Shown here in pieces: positions 45,221-55,300 of a stretch of DNA of 64,000 nt (position 1 is the stretch's first letter; each line of letters starts with the position of its first letter). Location of the stretch: assembly GCA_007745635.1 (NCBI GenBank), contig CP036272.1, positions 530,772 through 594,771 on the forward strand, in the 5' to 3' direction. The translations under genes were made by a program, and so were the position numbers. The stretch comes from Stieleria bergensis. GTDB taxonomy: Bacteria; Planctomycetota; Planctomycetia; Pirellulales; Pirellulaceae. The notes under the pieces were generated by a model, which saw nothing but the letters and a program-made list of their open reading frames with translations, was not told the DNA's origin and ran no database searches.

Positions 45221-46605
45221 TCCAATCGCGCGAGTCGTTCAGATTTGCGAAACACAAGCAGGTTGGCCCACAGTGCGAAGCCCACCGCGAGTGGTGCAAC
45301 GGTGACAGTGAAGGCAATGCCGGCGCCACGAATGCCCATGGTCGGACACAGCCAGGCCGTCAGCCCGGTCATGGCCACCGCCGTGATCGCAATGATTGTG
45401 TTGACCCATCGTGTGAGGCCGATGAAGTTGAGAAACGCTGGTGCCATGGAAAATTGCGTCCAAAAGCAGGCGCCCACCGCGATCCAGCACAGCGTCGGAT
45501 AAGCATCGACATACCCTGGTCCGTAGATCGAGAGAATGTTGCGTCCGAAGAAGGCGATGATGCCCAAAAACAGAAGGTTGCCAAGCGCAACAAATTGGTG
45601 GCGTTGGTTTCTCAGTCCAATGCTTTCTTGCCATTGCTTTTTGGTAATCAGCTTGGACAGTTGTGGCTGAAAGTATTTGTCTGTCGACTTGGCGACCAGC
45701 ATCACGAGGCAACCGGATTGCATCGCCGCGGCCAAGTGCGCCACTTGGTCTTCGGGGACATCAATGATCCCGGCGATGACCAGATTCATCTGCAGCAGCC
45801 AGGCCATCAAAAAGCCAAACGTTGCAAATGAGATACAGGAAAACAGCCACCTGCCCCCACGGTAAACAGGCTTGGCTTCCTTGGCCTGTTGGGGGATCCG
45901 TTTAAGAAAGAGCGGCAAGCAGATCGTTGACGCGATGACGGAGCCAATCACGTAACAAGTGATCGCTTGTGGGGCGGTGGGTTGTTCAAACAGATAGGGC
46001 AAGAGTTCTAGCCCGATCAAGGTCGTCAGAGGTGCAATCACACGAATCGTGACGGTCGCGATCACCGCTCGTCCAGCAGCCATCAGGTATTCGGACAGAA
46101 CACCTGATAACGCGATGATCGGTAGGCACAGTTCGCCAATAAACACCGTTTCTGATGCGATCGACTGGTGTGACTTTAAATACACATTCAGGACCAGCAG
46201 ATTGCTGATCGATAAGCTCGCGATCGCGCAAACAGCGATCCCAAATCGCCAGTAGCCGGCGTAGAAACCCCATGCTTCTTCGGCCTTGTAAGCCGGCAGG
46301 ATTTTCAACCCATACTTGCCCACACCTGCTTCGGTCAGGTTGCTGGCAACGCCCAGAAGCGTAATGGTCAGAATGAACCGGTTGAAGAACTCTGGGCCAA
46401 GGTTACGTGCAGCAACAACGGTTACCGCATAACCAAGCAGAGCTCCAATGGTCCCCGCAGTTAGAAGGGCAAGCTCGGCATGAACGTGTAACGGTTGAGG
46501 TTTCGAATCGCTGCGAGCCGATTGATGCAAGACGTTTCCTTGAAGGACAGTGGAGCCAGTGACTGCTAACAGTATACTGTCGTTGGAAACCGTTGTAGGA
46601 GACAC
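45205..46605 (-). CDS. Polysaccharide flippase (Wzx/MATE-like)
   Basis: About 466 residues, from a GTG at 46605; no Shine-Dalgarno, so the start is uncertain, and the first 35 residues could be leader. At least twelve hydrophobic helices follow (LALLTAGTIGALLGYAVTVV, ISNLLVLNVYL, FSCISFATFGFLMAWLL and others). The layout with two six-helix halves and EFFNRFILTITLLG near the N-terminus fits the polysaccharide biosynthesis/MOP exporter superfamily, which flips lipid-linked oligosaccharides across the inner membrane. It may serve the glycan cluster 20 kb away, but no polymerase or ligase is adjacent. Convergent with the PVC-type haem gene (16-bp overlap). Confidence 0.82.
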   Translation of the reverse strand: MSPTTVSNDSILLAVTGSTVLQGNVLHQSARSDSKPQPLHVHAELALLTAGTIGALLGYAVTVVAARNLGPEFFNRFILTITLLGVASNLTEAGVGKYGLKILPAYKAEEAWGFYAGYWRFGIAVCAIASLSISNLLVLNVYLKSHQSIASETVFIGELCLPIIALSGVLSEYLMAAGRAVIATVTIRVIAPLTTLIGLELLPYLFEQPTAPQAITCYVIGSVIASTICLPLFLKRIPQQAKEAKPVYRGGRWLFSCISFATFGFLMAWLLQMNLVIAGIIDVPEDQVAHLAAAMQSGCLVMLVAKSTDKYFQPQLSKLITKKQWQESIGLRNQRHQFVALGNLLFLGIIAFFGRNILSIYGPGYVDAYPTLCWIAVGACFWTQFSMAPAFLNFIGLTRWVNTIIAITAVAMTGLTAWLCPTMGIRGAGIAFTVTVAPLAVGFALWANLLVFRKSERLARLDYLES

Positions 46606-46711
46606 ACGTGAGTCCGCGTGTGATCAGGCAGCCGCCGGGGAGGGCGGTCTGCCTGGGGAGTGTGCGTTGCGTCCTGCCAGCAGCTGGTTTGCGTGCTGGC
46701 AAGTGCTCTCG

Positions 46712-47266
46712 CTACTGGGCGGCCACTGTTGGACGTGGAGGCAGCAAGCGCCGTTGGGTCAACACCGCCTGTTCAGACGCGGTGGCCTGTTGCCAAACCG
46801 GTTGGTGAGCCGAATCGGCAGTCACCGTTTCGACCACAGGCATGTCGCAGCAGCCAGCCTTTTTCTCGGCGGACCAGGTGTACTTGCAAGAGGGGCAAGT
46901 GATCTTGTCCTTCTTTAAGACACAAATGCGACGCAGGCGAGCTCCATTGTTGACACAGGCCGTGCAGCCGTTGCCATCGCAGGAATCGCATCCCGCACAG
47001 CCCGCTTTGCGTTTCTGCCAAGGAAACACCACGCGTGGAATACAAATCACTTTGGATTCTACTTCAAAGCAGGTTTTGCTTTTTGTGTCCGGTTTTGCGT
47101 CCAAGGTGCAACGGTGGTCGCAAACAGGACAGCATTGCACGCCGGTTTGATCACATTTCTTTAGGCCACCCGCAGTGGCAGTGACGCCCAGAGAAAGGCC
47201 GAGCACAAGCGTGAACGCCAAGCTCGTCAAGCCATTCCTGAGGTGATTGTTTGTGAAGGTCATCAT
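46712..47266 (-). CDS. Cysteine-rich exported protein of unknown function
   Basis: A 184-residue protein; ATGs at 47266 and 47263. A signal peptide (hydrophobic core about 13-30, cleavage near TATAG) precedes three cysteine groups: KKCDQTGVQCCPVCDHRC (about 36-53), AGCAGCDSCDGNGCTACV (about 88-105) and ICVLKKDKITCPSCKYTW (about 113-130), then a CC near 138. About 20 cysteines, several in CxxC spacing, suggest metal binding or many disulfides, perhaps a zinc-ribbon-like fold. The tail (about 145-184) is polar. The porin gene lies 50 nt downstream on the same strand, so the two may be cotranscribed. No characterised family was recognised. Confidence 0.72.
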   Translation of the reverse strand: MMTFTNNHLRNGLTSLAFTLVLGLSLGVTATAGGLKKCDQTGVQCCPVCDHRCTLDAKPDTKSKTCFEVESKVICIPRVVFPWQKRKAGCAGCDSCDGNGCTACVNNGARLRRICVLKKDKITCPSCKYTWSAEKKAGCCDMPVVETVTADSAHQPVWQQATASEQAVLTQRRLLPPRPTVAAQ

Positions 47267-47316
47267 GAGATTTCCGTAAAGAGTGTTCGATGTGTCAGAT
47301 CAAGACTTGGTGCCGA

Positions 47317-48870
47317 TTAAAAGTCAAGCATGTAACGCATGCCAAAGATGTCAAAGTCGCCAGCCAGTGGAGTCCCAAAGGGCGTTGAATTGGCGTTGTT
47401 GACGTCCTGTCCCGCATCCGAAATGTGACCGGTGATGTAGTTGACTTGAAGCTTGGAATAGGCGGTCCAGTACCAGTTCAGTCCAGCGGTGACGGTGTAA
47501 CCCTGGCCACCGTTGATGTCTGAATCAGACAGGTCCAGGTAATCGCCTCTCAGAGCCAGTGCCAATGCTCCCCAGCCGCTCCCGCAGCCACCGCGGCAGC
47601 GATCCACCAAGAAGAAGTTCTCGAAGGGTTTGACTCGATCGATCGTTCCTGCTGACCGTTTCAGCGGAATGTGCTCACCGGTCAAGAAGTAACAGCCGTA
47701 CAAGTAACCGCCATGGAAGAACAGGTCGTCGCCATTGAATCCACCCGAGGCGTCACGCTGCACCCAGTTGCCGATGTATTCTCCGGTCAGTGAGAAAGCA
47801 CCGATGTTTAGCATCGATTCAACACCAAGTTGTTGGTACTGGTTGGCACCAAGAATGCGACCGGTGTTCCACCAGCGGTTTGAACTTCGTGCTTCAGGAC
47901 GTGTCCGGAAGCGAGCTTCGTTCGAATTGGTGTCAACGTCGGTCGTTCCATCACCATCGGTTTGGTTGACGGATCCGGAAATGGCCCAGTGATAGTAACC
48001 ACGGCCGCCAGAGATCTCGTCGTACCAGGGGCTCGCGGCGAAACGGCCATACAGGCCACCCTGTTCCTTGTCACCAATTGCAGCACCATCGGAGGTGATG
48101 TTCTCCAACAAGAACGCACCATATCTCCAGTTCATCGACTCGTCGTCGCTGAGCCCATAGAAACACATCCCCAGACGACGCGCGTCTTCGTTGAATGTTT
48201 CAACCGCTAGGGGGCGTTCGGCAAAGACGTTGTGACGGCTACTGTTCAAATGGTCCAAGCCGATAGGACGCTTCTGAATACCGATCAAAAAGGTGTGATT
48301 GTGTGGTAGATCGGTGAATCCCAGATAAACGTCCTTCAGCTCAGGTGTCTGAGGGTTATGGAAGTCAATCTGGATCCGGTAGTTCATGTTGTTGGGAACC
48401 GTTCCCGTCCAGGTCAGACGAATGCGACGGAAATCCCAACGGTTCTCCGGATCAAAGCCTGGGTTGCCAATGCCGTTTTCCAGTTCATTGATCCCCGGAT
48501 CGCTGTTGGAAAACAGCCAGTTGTCGAGGTGAATTCGACCATTGAGTTTGTAAGCAGACTTCTTTTTCTTTGCTGCTGCAGCGTCCTCTTGGTCAAGCTT
48601 GTAAGCTTCCAGAGACTCGATCCGATCCAGTAGCGCTTGATACTCTGCGTCAGGCGCCGCCTCAGCCGTGGTCGGCGTTTCAGCGGACGCCAGAATGGGT
48701 TGGGTCACATTGCTTGACAGCAACGGATACGAGGCGTCCAGCAACGGGCCACCCTCTACCAAATCATTGCTCTGGGGTTGATCGGCAAAGACTTGAGAAG
48801 CCCCTAAAGAGAGGACGGCGCCTATTGCCAACGCGCACCGACGAAGTCGATGCTGACGAGAAGCTGACAT
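47317..48870 (-). CDS. OprP/OprO-type porin
   Basis: A 517-residue outer-membrane protein. A signal peptide (about 1-29, cleavage at VFADQ) is followed by a linker, a predicted trimerisation coiled coil (EYQALLDRIESLEAYKLDQEDAAAAKKKK, shown in part, about 75-100), and then a beta-barrel: GRIHLDNWLF, RIRLTWTGTV, RIQIDFH, ending in FGMRYMLDF with a C-terminal Phe, the BAM signal. It belongs to the phosphate-selective porin O/P family and likely takes up anions or oligosaccharides. An inverted repeat (48872-48887) covers its ribosome-binding region. Confidence 0.88.
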   Translation of the reverse strand: MSASRQHRLRRCALAIGAVLSLGASQVFADQPQSNDLVEGGPLLDASYPLLSSNVTQPILASAETPTTAEAAPDAEYQALLDRIESLEAYKLDQEDAAAAKKKKSAYKLNGRIHLDNWLFSNSDPGINELENGIGNPGFDPENRWDFRRIRLTWTGTVPNNMNYRIQIDFHNPQTPELKDVYLGFTDLPHNHTFLIGIQKRPIGLDHLNSSRHNVFAERPLAVETFNEDARRLGMCFYGLSDDESMNWRYGAFLLENITSDGAAIGDKEQGGLYGRFAASPWYDEISGGRGYYHWAISGSVNQTDGDGTTDVDTNSNEARFRTRPEARSSNRWWNTGRILGANQYQQLGVESMLNIGAFSLTGEYIGNWVQRDASGGFNGDDLFFHGGYLYGCYFLTGEHIPLKRSAGTIDRVKPFENFFLVDRCRGGCGSGWGALALALRGDYLDLSDSDINGGQGYTVTAGLNWYWTAYSKLQVNYITGHISDAGQDVNNANSTPFGTPLAGDFDIFGMRYMLDF

Positions 48871-48871
48871 T

Positions 48872-48887
48872 TTATCATCCGTGATAA
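48872..48887. promoter_or_regulatory. Inverted repeat immediately upstream of the porin start
   Basis: TTATCA-TCCG-TGATAA, a perfect 6-bp inverted repeat that ends 1 nt before the porin start codon at 48870. In the minus-strand mRNA it would place the ribosome-binding region inside a small hairpin. It could also be an operator half-site pair. Either would tune porin translation or transcription. Confidence 0.4.
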
Positions 48888-49230
48888 TTGACTATCGATC
48901 AGGTCAAAGGCAATGAAGATTGCTCAATGAATGTTGCCATCAAACGTTCGGTGCGTCGCGAGGGTGTCACGGCGTTGCGTCGCCACTCTGCTTTGTTCGC
49001 AGCAAGCGACTATCCAACCAAGCGAGTGTTGGCAGCTGGAATCATCGAGTCAATCAAGTCGACAATCCGTTGTCGAGATGCTTTGACCATTCTGTTCGTG
49101 AGGCAGGCGAACGCATGTCGCCTGACTCTCCTTTCAAAGAACTGTGTTAGCGTCGGGACACATTGGGGGCGCCGTGCAATTGAACCCTCGATGTGTCTAG
49201 ATTTCGCCTAGTCGTTAAAGTCATAGCAGC

Positions 49231-49252
49231 GACGTGAGTTTCACGTCTTTTT
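49231..49252 (+). terminator. Plus-strand Rho-independent terminator
   Basis: GACGTGA (49231-49237), loop GTT, TCACGTC (49241-49247), followed by TTTTTG. This is the only hairpin with a good U-tract found in the window. It lies in the purU-porin intergenic region, where neither flanking gene is on the plus strand. Confidence 0.7.
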
Positions 49253-49380
49253 GTGGGTTAATCCGGCAAGATATTCTGCCTGCGTGCTTTGGGCGGGCAG
49301 GTTCGGGCTGTTGAGCCTGCTTCAGGGAGATCTTAATTTCTTAACATTTCTTTTGGGATGGTGCTCAATGGGCCGGTATC

Positions 49381-50244
49381 TCAGGGGGTCTCGGGCAACC
49401 TCGCGATCACACGATGAAAGCGAAGTTGCACCTCACGGTCCACCACTCTGCGAACTCCTTCGACCAAGCAGGAAGGTTCGTTTTCGGTCTCACCCTGCTT
49501 GATGATGGTTGGCAAATCCGTTCCTGGAGCAACGCTAAAGGTGCGTTGGTTGATGGTTTGGTTGCCGGCATCTAGTTCGGGGATGATGAAGTGACAGGTG
49601 GCCCCGAAGGTCAGCATGCGGGCGGCGAAGGCATCGTGGTAGGGGCGAAAGCCGGGGAAACCGGGCAGCAAGCCGTGATGTAGGTTGATGATGCGTCCGC
49701 CAGCGAATTGCCAGCAGGTGCTCGCCGGCAGAATCCGCATGTAACGAGCCAGAATCACGTAGTCCACGTCGTACTGATCGACCAGTTGCACCATCTGTTC
49801 ATCATCGGGTACCCCGCCATCGTTGGCGATTTGGTGGAAGGGGACATCGAACTCCTCGCCGAGGTGAGCCAGTGTGGAGCGATTGGAGATCAGGACCGAC
49901 GGTTCAGCGACAATGAAGCCATCGCGAATCGCTTGCAGGACCGCCCGCGGGGTAAATTCGCTGTAGGTGCAGCAGATGGCCAGTCGTGGGACGGCGTGCC
50001 GTTGGCTGGACCAAACCCGAATCGCCAGCCCCGTGTGGTCGCCAATTTGACGCATTGCCGCATCCAGTTGGTCGTAATGCTGGGCATCAATCGAAATTCG
50101 GCACAACATGGCGAACAATTGCTCTTCGTCATGGTCATACATCTGGATTTCGGTGATGCGAGCACCCTGGGACGTCACGTGGTGAATGATCGGATCGGCC
50201 AGGGCCACGTTGTCCGGGCCTAGTGCAGTGATGACGACTTCCAT
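49381..50244 (-). CDS. purU: Formyltetrahydrofolate deformylase
   Basis: A 287-residue protein. The N-terminal ACT-like domain (about 1-80) begins MEVVITALGPDNVALADPI. The formyltransferase domain (about 90-280) contains ISNRSTLAHL, ILARYMRILP, NLHHGLLPGFPGFRPYHDAF (the canonical INIHHSFLP block with Gly for Ser) and ELDAGNQTI with the conserved Asp. PurU hydrolyses 10-formyl-THF to formate plus THF, balancing one-carbon and glycine/purine metabolism. ATG 50244 has a good Shine-Dalgarno (AAAGGAG). Confidence 0.93.
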   Translation of the reverse strand: MEVVITALGPDNVALADPIIHHVTSQGARITEIQMYDHDEEQLFAMLCRISIDAQHYDQLDAAMRQIGDHTGLAIRVWSSQRHAVPRLAICCTYSEFTPRAVLQAIRDGFIVAEPSVLISNRSTLAHLGEEFDVPFHQIANDGGVPDDEQMVQLVDQYDVDYVILARYMRILPASTCWQFAGGRIINLHHGLLPGFPGFRPYHDAFAARMLTFGATCHFIIPELDAGNQTINQRTFSVAPGTDLPTIIKQGETENEPSCLVEGVRRVVDREVQLRFHRVIARLPETP

Positions 50245-50358
50245 TAAATTGCTCCTTTGTGATTGCGGCTATTGTCGTCATGATCTGCAGAAATTTCCAT
50301 CCGTGCAGTCGCGGCCTGAGGGCGGCTTTTTCCCAAAACAGTTGCAGGTTTAGGCTCC

Positions 50359-50811
50359 GTGTCGACCAAACGACTCAATCGTGACGATGTGCCCAGCGAT
50401 CAGATGTTGTGCGACCTTTGTACGGCCAAGTGTTGTCGCTATTTTGCCTTACCCATCGATAAACCAAAGTCGATGAAAGACTTTGACTACATCCGCTGGT
50501 ACTTGCTGCACGACCGAGCGACGGTATTTGCCGAAGGTAGCGCCTGGTACTTGTTGGTGCATACCACCTGCAAACACCTTCGAGATGATCATCGCTGTGG
50601 GATTTATCAAACGCGACCTCAGATCTGCCGCGACTACACCACTGACGAATGCGAGTTTGATGATGACTGGTGCTACGACCTGTATTTTGAATCGCCAGAG
50701 CAGATTCAGGATTATGCCGAAGCCTTGTACGGAGTGCACTTTCCGGATCAAAATCATGGGGGCATCAACAAATTGCGCCGCCGTCGACAGCAAGAGCTCC
50801 CCGTGATCTAA
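50359..50811 (+). CDS. YkgJ-family cysteine-cluster protein
   Basis: A 150-residue protein starting at GTG 50359; ATG 50404 (MLCDLCTAKCCRYF) is an alternative. The N-terminal CDLCTAKCC pattern and the later CGIYQTRPQICRDYTTDEC match the YkgJ (CxxCxxxCC) family of small proteins thought to bind zinc or iron. The function is not known. It lies between divergent purU and hisS. Confidence 0.85.
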   Translation: MSTKRLNRDDVPSDQMLCDLCTAKCCRYFALPIDKPKSMKDFDYIRWYLLHDRATVFAEGSAWYLLVHTTCKHLRDDHRCGIYQTRPQICRDYTTDECEFDDDWCYDLYFESPEQIQDYAEALYGVHFPDQNHGGINKLRRRRQQELPVI

Positions 50812-50968
50812 AACTCTCTGTGATTTAGAACTCCCGATTCAATTGGCTTGACGCCTCGTTACCAACATCACTCGCTCCGAACGACCTTGTCTCAATGCGG
50901 CAAACGTCGATGTGACTCGGGTTCCCAGACCCGCCACGATCTCCCTTACTGAATAGAAAGAACCACGC

Positions 50969-52312
50969 ATGTCATTGATTAAGCCTCGCACGTTGAACGG
51001 GTTCCGCGACTACTTGCCAGCGGCAATGATTCCGCGAGAGCGTTTAATGGAGACCGCTCGCGCTGTGTTTCGTTCGTATGGCTTTGCACCGATCGACACT
51101 CCAACGCTTGAGTACCTGGAGGTTCTGACCGGCAAGGGCAGCGATGAAACCGATCGCCAAATCTATCGTTTTGAAGACAACGGTGGCCGCCAAGTTGGCA
51201 TGCGTTTCGACTTGACCGTCCCCCTGGCACGCTTTGCTGCACAGCACATTCACCAACTTGGGACGCCGTTTAAACGGTATCACATTGCCCCGGTGTGGCG
51301 CGGTGAACGACCGCAGGCTGGTCGCTATCGCGAATTCATGCAGTGCGACTTCGATACCATTGGCACTCAGAGTGTCGTCGCTGATATCGAAGCGGTCTCG
51401 GTCATTGATCGCTTGTTGTCATCGATCGGCTTTGAACGGTTCAAGATTCACGTTAACAACCGTTGCGTTTTAACAGAGTTGTTGTCTCACCTGGGACTGC
51501 TCGATCAGAGCGTTGCCATTTTGCGCTCCCTGGACAAGCTGGCCAAGATCGGTCGCGAAGCGGTGGCACAAGAAATGTGCGATGCAGCGGGAATCTCGGC
51601 CCAACAAGCCGATCACGTTCTTAAGCTGGCGGAACTTCAAGGAGATGCGGAATCGATTTTCGCAGCGCTGCCAGAAATCACCGGTGGATCAGAGTCAGCG
51701 ATCGAAGCGATTGAGCGATTGGAGGCGATCTATCGAGGAGCCTTGGCGGCCGGTGTTCCTGAGCAACACCTCAAAATTGATGTCTCGATCGCACGCGGAT
51801 TGGACTATTACACCGGCGTGATCTTCGAAACGATCTTGGATGACCTGCCATCGATCGGCAGCGTTTGCAGTGGCGGTCGTTACGATAACTTGGCCGGGTT
51901 GTACACCAAACAGCATCTGCCTGGCATCGGAGGCTCGTTGGGACTGGATCGTTTGTTGGCGGCGATGGAGCAGTTGGAGATGCTGCCGGGCACCAGCACG
52001 CCCGCCGATGTGTTCATTCCTTTCTTCGACAAATCGCAGCGAGAGAACTATTTGCGACTCGCCGCCACGCTGCGAGATCAGGGGATTTCCAGCGAGCTGT
52101 ATCCGGATCCGAAAAAACTGGGTGTCCAGTTGAAATACGCTGACGCCCACGGCTTTCCGGTCGCCCTGATTGCGGGGGGCAACGAATGGGACAGCGGGAA
52201 AATCCAAATCAAGTTATTGGACAAGAAGCAGTCCGTCGATGTGAATTATCGGCACGATCAGCCCGCGGAACTCCTGGCAAAGCTGGCCCAGGCCCTGGGG
52301 GGCGAGCTATAG
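50969..52312 (+). CDS. hisS: Histidyl-tRNA synthetase
   Basis: A 447-residue class II aminoacyl-tRNA synthetase. Motif 1 region GFRDYLPAAMIPRERLMETA, motif 2 in FKRYHIAPVWRGERPQAGR (about 95-113), the histidine A loop SIARGLDYYTGVIFE (about 270-285), SGGRYDNLAGLY and motif 3 GIGGSLGLDRLL (about 320). The anticodon-binding domain is about 345-445. It charges tRNA-His. Followed after 63 nt by the giant low-complexity protein on the same strand. Confidence 0.97.
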   Translation: MSLIKPRTLNGFRDYLPAAMIPRERLMETARAVFRSYGFAPIDTPTLEYLEVLTGKGSDETDRQIYRFEDNGGRQVGMRFDLTVPLARFAAQHIHQLGTPFKRYHIAPVWRGERPQAGRYREFMQCDFDTIGTQSVVADIEAVSVIDRLLSSIGFERFKIHVNNRCVLTELLSHLGLLDQSVAILRSLDKLAKIGREAVAQEMCDAAGISAQQADHVLKLAELQGDAESIFAALPEITGGSESAIEAIERLEAIYRGALAAGVPEQHLKIDVSIARGLDYYTGVIFETILDDLPSIGSVCSGGRYDNLAGLYTKQHLPGIGGSLGLDRLLAAMEQLEMLPGTSTPADVFIPFFDKSQRENYLRLAATLRDQGISSELYPDPKKLGVQLKYADAHGFPVALIAGGNEWDSGKIQIKLLDKKQSVDVNYRHDQPAELLAKLAQALGGEL

Positions 52313-52375
52313 TAGAGGGTGAAGTCCCGTGCGTTGCTTTTTCCATCTCTTGGCGGATTTCCGAGAATCTCATTC

Positions 52376-55300
52376 ATGGCAACCAGCATCCCCTCTGCAA
52401 ATGCTCCGGCAGCTCATTCCACCGACCAGCTCATCGGCCAGCGTCTCGACGAGGCTCGCCGTGCTCTCTGGTTCGGTGAACTGACGCGGACCGCCCTGCG
52501 CGCTGTGATCGCGTGCTTTGTGGTCACGTTGGCATGGATCGTGATCGATCAGTGGATCTACTCGCCCGGGTTGATGGTGCGCACGCTGTGCTTTCTTACT
52601 TTCGGTGCGGCATTGATCTGGTACTGCGTTGCCCGGCTGTGGCCCGTCCTGACATCCAAGGTGACCGACGAGTATGCCGCCTGGGCACTCGAACAAGAAC
52701 ATCCAGACTTCCGTCAGCAGCTGACCAGCTACGTGACCTTAAAAGACCAGCAAAGCGGTTTTCGCGCTCGCGTGGTCAAAGTCATCGGCGCTCGCGCAGC
52801 CAGTTTGCTGCGGATCAATGAGTCCCTGCCCGCCGAAGCCGTGGGAACGTTTTCTTGGTGGTTGGTCACGATTGCTGCATTCTTTATTCTGGCCCTGTAC
52901 TGTGTCCTGACACCAAAAAGCCCTTTGGTCTCTGCCCAGCGACTGTTCCTGCCGCTGGCGACAGTTGAACCTGCCAAGCGTGTGACCATCTTGGATGTTC
53001 AGCCAGGCAGTGCTCAGGTCTTGGCTGGTCGTACTGTCGAGTTTTCTGCCGAGGTTGCGGGTCTGTACAGCGACGAATCGGTGCAGTGTGTCTGGGCCAG
53101 TGATGGACCGGTTCGCGAATTGCCCATGGAAGTCGATCCAGACAGCGGTCTTTATCTGGCCGCCCTGTCGCTGGACCCTTCCATGTCCGGACACATCGAG
53201 TATCAAATCACTGCAGGCGATGCCAAGTCAGGACCCTATCGGCTGGACATCGAAAATCTACCCGTTGTCGCGGTACGCAAGATCCAAATCCGTCCACCGG
53301 ATTACACAGGCCATCGAGCACGAACCACCAGCAGTCCCTCGATCTCCGTGATCGACGGCACGATGGTGCAACTCTCCGCCGTTTCCAGCCGTCCCGTTGT
53401 CAAAGCGGAATTGCAGTTCAACATCAAGGCCGTTGGCAGTGACCAGCAGCCCTCCGCAGCGCGGATCCCGATGCAGATTGCCGATGACGGAAAAACGCTG
53501 CAGGTGGAAACCGTCTTGCATGCAGTCGCCAATCACAGCCGCGCCACACAGCCGGTCAACTATCGAATCAAAGTGTGGGACCAACAAGGCCAGTCCAACC
53601 CCCAGCCAATCGTCTACCCGATCGAAGTGATCGCGGATCTGTCTCCCGAGGTGGCCATTGTGTTGCCCAAGCGTTCGCCGATCAAACTGCCTGTCAACGG
53701 CCAGCAGACGATTGAAGTTCATGCCATGGACGCTGATTTTCAGTTGAGCACACTGCAGCTGAAAATCTCTGATGGCATCGGCGAACTCAAGTCACCGCTG
53801 ATCTGGATTAACGAAGATGGCTTTAGCGGACGCGGAAACCAAATCGCTGAATTCCGTTTCCGCCCCCAAGACTTTGGCTTAAAAGCCGGCGAAATTGTTC
53901 AAGTGATCGCCACCGCTGCCGACAATCGCTTCTTGCCAGATGATCCCTTTGGCGGCCCCAACCAAGCGGTGACCGATCCTCTGGAAATCCAAATCATTGC
54001 CGCAGAGCAAAACCTGCCCGAAGAGCCACAGGAAAATGACGGGTTGTCCAAGCCCGACCAGCAACCGCCGTCGGATGTTGATCAGCAACAGGATCAAGAG
54101 CAACAAGGGGAAGACGGCGAGTCGGGAAATAAGGGCCAATCTGGAGACAAAGGCGAGTCGGGCCAGAACGGGCAATCGGGCCAGAACGGGCAACCGGGCC
54201 AGAACAACCCGTCTGGTGATGACGCTCAAATGAATCAGGGTCAGGGTCAGAGCCAGGATCAGGACCAACCCGCGGACGAGAATCAGCAAGATGGCCAGGA
54301 TTCCGAAAGCCAGACCGGTGAAGGCCAACAGGGCGATCAAGGGGAACAGGGCGACCAAAACCAACAGGATCAAGGGCAGTCCGGAGATCAAGGCCAGCAA
54401 GGCGACAACGACCAGCAGGGCGATGGCAACCAGCAGGGAAACACTGGCCAGCAGGGCGATAGCGGCCAGCAGAACGGTCAAGGTGGGGCTGATTCAGGCA
54501 ATTCATCCATGCAGGATCAACCTGCCGGCCAGCAGGGGGATTCGAGTACGCAGTCAGGCGGTGGCCAGTCCTCCGCAGGACAAGACTCGCCGCCCAGCGG
54601 TGATCAGCCATCTGCCGATGAGGGGAACGCCGGTGGGCAAGATCAAAATCAGACCGCAGGCCAGGATTCAACGGGACAGGATCCGTCCACTGGAAATCAA
54701 TCCGGTGACGGCATGACAGATCCCCAGGACGCACCGCCCAACTCGGGCGACCAAGCCAATCGGCAACCCCCATCAGGCCAAGGCCAATCTTCGCCCGACC
54801 AACAACAGCCTGTTCAGGACGATGCGGATGCCTTTGAACGAATCAAGGACTACATCGAACAGCAGAAAAATCCCAAACAACAGGGACAAAACCAAAGTCA
54901 GCAGCAGAAGGGACAGGGCCAGCAGGGCAGCGCCAGTGATCAGTCAGGCGATTCCACACAGCAACCCGATCAGACCAACGGATCTGAATCAGGGGGCGAT
55001 CAGAAAAGTGGGGACGCAGGGAAGGGTGAGTCTGATCCTAGCCAAATGACCGATCCAGGGCAGGAAAATAAAGGCCCTGACGAGGTGGGGACAGGCCAGC
55101 AGCCTGAGACGACTGACAAGCCCCAGGGAAGTGGCGACAATGAAGCCCAGGGAAGTGGCGACAATGAAGCCCAGGGAAGCGAAGCCGCACCGATGAACGA
55201 GCAAGGTGATCAGGCTAACAATCAGAACGGCGACCAGAACGCGGATTCAGGTTCAACCAGCGATGCTCAAGATCAATCGCAGGGTTCTGGACAGCCGTCC

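Larger units (their letters stand above)
48871..49380. other. Intergenic region between purU and the porin gene
   Basis: About 510 bp. On the minus strand it is the porin leader/promoter region. On the plus strand it contains a classic intrinsic terminator (49231-49252) although no known plus-strand gene ends there. An open frame of 107 codons (48888-49211) ends 19 nt before the terminator, but it has no recognisable family or clear start signal and is listed as a hypothesis only. Confidence 0.6.

Noticed and set aside
48888-49211. 107-codon plus-strand open frame before the terminator
   Set aside because: Not listed as a gene because there is no family, ribosome-binding site or start support; kept only as part of the small-RNA/small-protein hypothesis.
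53879-54481. Long hydrophobic minus-strand open frame rich in Leu, Val, Ala and Ile
   Set aside because: It is the reverse complement of the Gln/Gly/Asp-rich part of the giant protein; the hydrophobicity comes only from reading CAG/GAC/GGC-type codons backwards.
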